Shown piece after piece: positions 6,238-8,092 of a stretch of DNA of 8,092 nt. Source of the stretch: Pseudomonadota bacterium (GTDB taxonomy: Bacteria; Pseudomonadota; Gammaproteobacteria; Steroidobacterales; Steroidobacteraceae). The position numbers and the translations under genes are program-made. The stretch covers positions 1-8,092 of the forward strand of contig JAKAZP010000103.1 of the NCBI GenBank assembly GCA_021815905.1, given 5' to 3'. The notes under the pieces were generated by a model. That model was not told the origin of the DNA, did no database searches, and saw only the letters and a program-made list of their open reading frames with translations. The stretch's first letter is position 1. Each line of letters begins with the position of its first letter.

Positions 6238-6705
6238 TTGGCGAACATCTACGACATCGAGAGCTACGAGCCACGTCGCAGCGTGGGACACCTGATCGGC
6301 AGGGCGCGCGCCGAGCTGCTGGCGGCGCTCGATCGGGAGTTGTCGGGCGACCGGCAGCTGGCGTCCCTCGGTGTCACCGCCGCTCAGGTCATCGTGATTG
6401 CCCGGCTCGCCGATGGAGAGCAGAGAAAGTCGGCCTCGGATCTTTGCAAGGACATGTCCTACGACGCTGGAGCGATGACTCGCATGATCGATCGGCTCGA
6501 GAGCAAGGGACTCATCCGCCGCGCCCGCTGTCCGCAGGACCGCAGGCTCGTCCATCTCGAGATGACCGAGCAGGGTCGCGCGGCCTTTCCACGGATGCGG
6601 GAGATTTCGATGACGGTGCAGAACCGATTCCTGCGCGGCTTCAGCCGCACCGAGGCGCGGCAGCTCGAGGCATTCCTCAATCGCATGCTGGAGAACGCAG
6701 CGTAA
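6238..6705 (+). CDS. MarR-family transcriptional regulator
   Basis: This 155-residue protein has the MarR winged-helix layout. An N-terminal dimerisation helix is at about 14-40. LGVTAAQVIVIARLADGE leads into the helix-turn-helix (ASDLCKDMSYDAGAMTRMIDRLESKGLI, about 66-93). A wing follows with the family's Asp-Arg-Arg (residues 101-103, then LVHLEMTEQG). C-terminal helices run from 115 on. MarR proteins repress drug-efflux or stress genes and release DNA on ligand binding. Two Cys (70 and 98) flank the recognition helix. I choose the TTG at 6238 because GCGGGG lies seven bases upstream and because the earlier in-frame TTG (6193) falls inside the -10 box. It is followed after about 100 bp by the efflux gene emrA on the same strand, which it probably controls. 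Confidence 0.88.
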   Translation: MANIYDIESYEPRRSVGHLIGRARAELLAALDRELSGDRQLASLGVTAAQVIVIARLADGEQRKSASDLCKDMSYDAGAMTRMIDRLESKGLIRRARCPQDRRLVHLEMTEQGRAAFPRMREISMTVQNRFLRGFSRTEARQLEAFLNRMLENAA

Positions 6706-6809
6706 CGAGCTGCCCGAAGGCGCAATCCGGCTCGACTCTCCCATTGATCACTGCCTAGGCATCTTCGGCCGGGGCAAACGGGAGGGTCGGGACTGGGAGG
6801 TTGGATACC
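6706..6809 (+). promoter_or_regulatory. marR-emrA intergenic region with 10-bp palindrome
   Basis: The 104-bp spacer contains the perfect palindrome TGCCTAGGCA (6752-6761). It also contains the emrA ribosome binding site GGGAGG (6795-6800), nine bases before the ATG. The palindrome matches 8 of 10 bases of AGCCTAAGCA (6177-6186), which lies in the spacer of the marR promoter. It could be a second operator or part of a weak hairpin. I see no convincing independent promoter here, so emrA may be read through from the marR promoter. Confidence 0.45.
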
Positions 6810-8060
6810 ATGACCATTCGCAAAGACACCGCCAGACGCCCGCTCTTTGGCAGCACCCGGGTGCGCTGGCTCACGTACGTGGTCGTCGGCTTTCTGGTGC
6901 TCGGGGCCGGCTACGGGCTCTATTGGGCGCGCTATCTGCGCCACACCGACTACACGGACGATGCCTATGTGAGCGGCAATGTGGTTGAGATCACGCCGCA
7001 GATCTCCGGCACCGTGGTCGCGATCGACGCCAACAACACGCAGTTCGTCAAAGCCGGCGAGCCGCTCGTGCACCTCGATCGCGCCGATGCCCAAGTCGCC
7101 CTGGAGCAGGCCGAGGCGCAGCTCGCCCGCACCGTGCGCCAGGTCCGGAATCAGTTCTCGACCAGCGCGCAGCTCGAGGCGAGCGCCGCGGTCCGCGAGA
7201 CGGCGCTGGCCAAGGCCCGGGACGACTATGCGCGGCGGGCGCGTCTCGAGCGCACCGGAGCGATATCGCAGGAAGAGCTGCAGCATGCGAGCGATGCGGT
7301 CAAGGCGGCGCAGGCGGTGCTGCTCGCCGCCCGGCAGCGGCTCGCGGCCAATCGCGCCTGGGTCGATGGCACGACCGTCGAGAGCAATCCCGAGGTGCGC
7401 GCCGCGGCGGCCTCGGTGCACGCGGCCTACCTCACCTACGTGCGCACGGTGTTGCCCGCTCCGGTGTCGGGCTTCGTCGCCCGGCGTGACGTGCAGCTCG
7501 GTGAGCGGGTGAGTCCCGGAATGCCGCTCATGTCGGTCGTGCCGCTCAATCAGGTCTGGGTGGACGCCAACTTCAAGGAGTCCCAGCTCGCCGACCTGCG
7601 GGTGGGCCAGTCGGTCACGCTCACCTCCGATCTCTATGGCGCGGGCGTCGTCTTTCACGGGCACGTCGCCGGCTTCGGGGCGGGCACCGGCTCGGCCTTC
7701 TCGCTCATCCCGCCGCAGAATGCGACCGGCAACTGGATCAAGATCGTGCAACGCGTGCCGGTGCGGATCGCGATCGATCCGCGCGATCTCGCCGGCCATC
7801 CGCTGCAGATCGGCCTTTCGATGAAGGCGTACGTCGACATCCGCCAGGACCGCGGTCCGCGTCTGCCGGAGGTGGCGAGCGCGATGCCGGATGACTCGAC
7901 CGATGTATTCAGCTCGGGGGATGCGCGCGCGGAGCAGACCGTGCAGCGCATCATCGCGGAAAACGACCCGGCTGCCGGGCGTACGGCGCTCGCGCGCCGG
8001 TTGGCGCGGCATCGCCTCGCCGAGGCGCTCGCTGCGCCCCTGCCGCGGGGCGCCCGCTGA
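6810..8060 (+). CDS. emrA: EmrA/HlyD-type membrane fusion protein
   Basis: This 416-residue periplasmic adaptor is of the EmrA kind, the subunit linking an inner-membrane MFS drug pump to an outer-membrane channel. A single N-terminal transmembrane helix spans about 20-40. It is followed by the hallmark YTDDAYVSGN and the first lipoyl half ITPQISGTVVAID (about 52-92). A long alpha-helical hairpin with Ala/Glu/Arg heptads covers about 93-205. The second lipoyl half is APVSGFVARRDVQLGERV (about 217-250). The beta-barrel runs about 250-345, with VWVDANFKESQL, then SAFSLIPPQNATGNWIKIVQRVPVRI, typical of EmrA. The last 70 residues are a polar, Arg/Ala-rich extension. ATG 6810 is preferred over TTG 6801 because GGGAGG lies at proper distance. 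Substrates cannot be read from the sequence. The neighbouring MarR regulator supports ligand-induced efflux. Confidence 0.92.
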   Translation: MTIRKDTARRPLFGSTRVRWLTYVVVGFLVLGAGYGLYWARYLRHTDYTDDAYVSGNVVEITPQISGTVVAIDANNTQFVKAGEPLVHLDRADAQVALEQAEAQLARTVRQVRNQFSTSAQLEASAAVRETALAKARDDYARRARLERTGAISQEELQHASDAVKAAQAVLLAARQRLAANRAWVDGTTVESNPEVRAAAASVHAAYLTYVRTVLPAPVSGFVARRDVQLGERVSPGMPLMSVVPLNQVWVDANFKESQLADLRVGQSVTLTSDLYGAGVVFHGHVAGFGAGTGSAFSLIPPQNATGNWIKIVQRVPVRIAIDPRDLAGHPLQIGLSMKAYVDIRQDRGPRLPEVASAMPDDSTDVFSSGDARAEQTVQRIIAENDPAAGRTALARRLARHRLAEALAAPLPRGAR

Positions 8061-8077
8061 GCCGCGGCGAAGCATCC

Positions 8078-8092
8078 GTGAGCGCAGTGATG
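8078..8092 (+). CDS. Possible start of the partner transporter (truncated)
   Basis: GTG at 8078 opens a frame (GTG AGC GCA GTG ATG) that runs off the window, 17 bp after the emrA stop. EmrA genes are almost always followed by the MFS transporter emrB, so this is the expected place for its start. Five codons cannot confirm it, and the ribosome site is weak. GTG 8087 or ATG 8090 are other possible starts. Confidence 0.3.

Noticed and set aside
4755..6758. 667-codon plus-strand frame crossing the protease 5' end and marR
   Set aside because: It is antisense to the protease signal peptide and out of phase with marR, so it is a GC-driven open frame.
6459..8075. 538-codon minus-strand frame opposite marR and emrA
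   Set aside because: It is a shadow of two well-supported genes, with no ribosome site and no family resemblance.
1..8092. CRISPR array, riboswitch or retron-type RNA
   Set aside because: I saw no regularly spaced repeats, aptamer-like leader or reverse transcriptase in the window.

Overview
The window is GC-rich DNA from a Gram-negative bacterium. The best guess is a beta- or gammaproteobacterium. The pointers are a tRNA gene with its CCA end encoded, a PEP-CTERM (exosortase-sorted) protein remnant, a secreted Tricorn-type protease and an Emr-type efflux operon. I cannot name a species from the sequence alone.

Left part (1-1459): a complete tRNA-Pro(UGG) gene at 10-86 is followed by about 1.3 kb of accessory DNA. 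That DNA is closed at 1409-1459 by a second copy of the tRNA 3' half (51 bp, 3 mismatches). This is the usual footprint of an element integrated in a tRNA gene. No integrase remains. The segment holds the C-terminal tail of an IS481-like transposase (minus strand), about 300 bp of unrecognised sequence, and an apparently intact type II toxin-antitoxin pair of VapBC type (minus strand). The pair has a strong promoter and short direct repeats tucked against the right-hand att copy. The antitoxin mRNA is probably leaderless.

Middle part (1460-2346): directly abutting the right att copy is the body of a PEP-CTERM protein that has lost its start codon and signal peptide. Its sorting signal is also broken by an apparent frameshift: the expected Arg-rich tail and stop are present in another frame. 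It converges on the next gene across a GC-rich hairpin.

Central part (2307-5711, minus strand): a large gene encodes a 1134-residue secreted Tricorn-like S41 protease. It has propellers, a PDZ domain and all catalytic residues, plus a basic low-complexity insertion and a Pro-rich tail.

Right part (5712-8092, plus strand): a roughly 285 bp stretch without a convincing gene is followed by a small, possibly frameshifted ORF with a good ribosome binding site. A near-consensus sigma70 promoter (6166-6194) then drives a MarR-family regulator. Next comes an EmrA/HlyD-type membrane fusion protein, and probably the first codons of the partner transporter at the window end. This looks like a MarR-controlled multidrug efflux operon. 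A 10-bp palindrome in front of emrA resembles a sequence inside the marR promoter and may be a shared operator.

I see no wholly new biological system. The most interesting parts are the integrase-less tRNA-Pro mini-island carrying vapBC, the doubly broken PEP-CTERM gene at its edge, and the possible operators of the vapBC and marR promoters.
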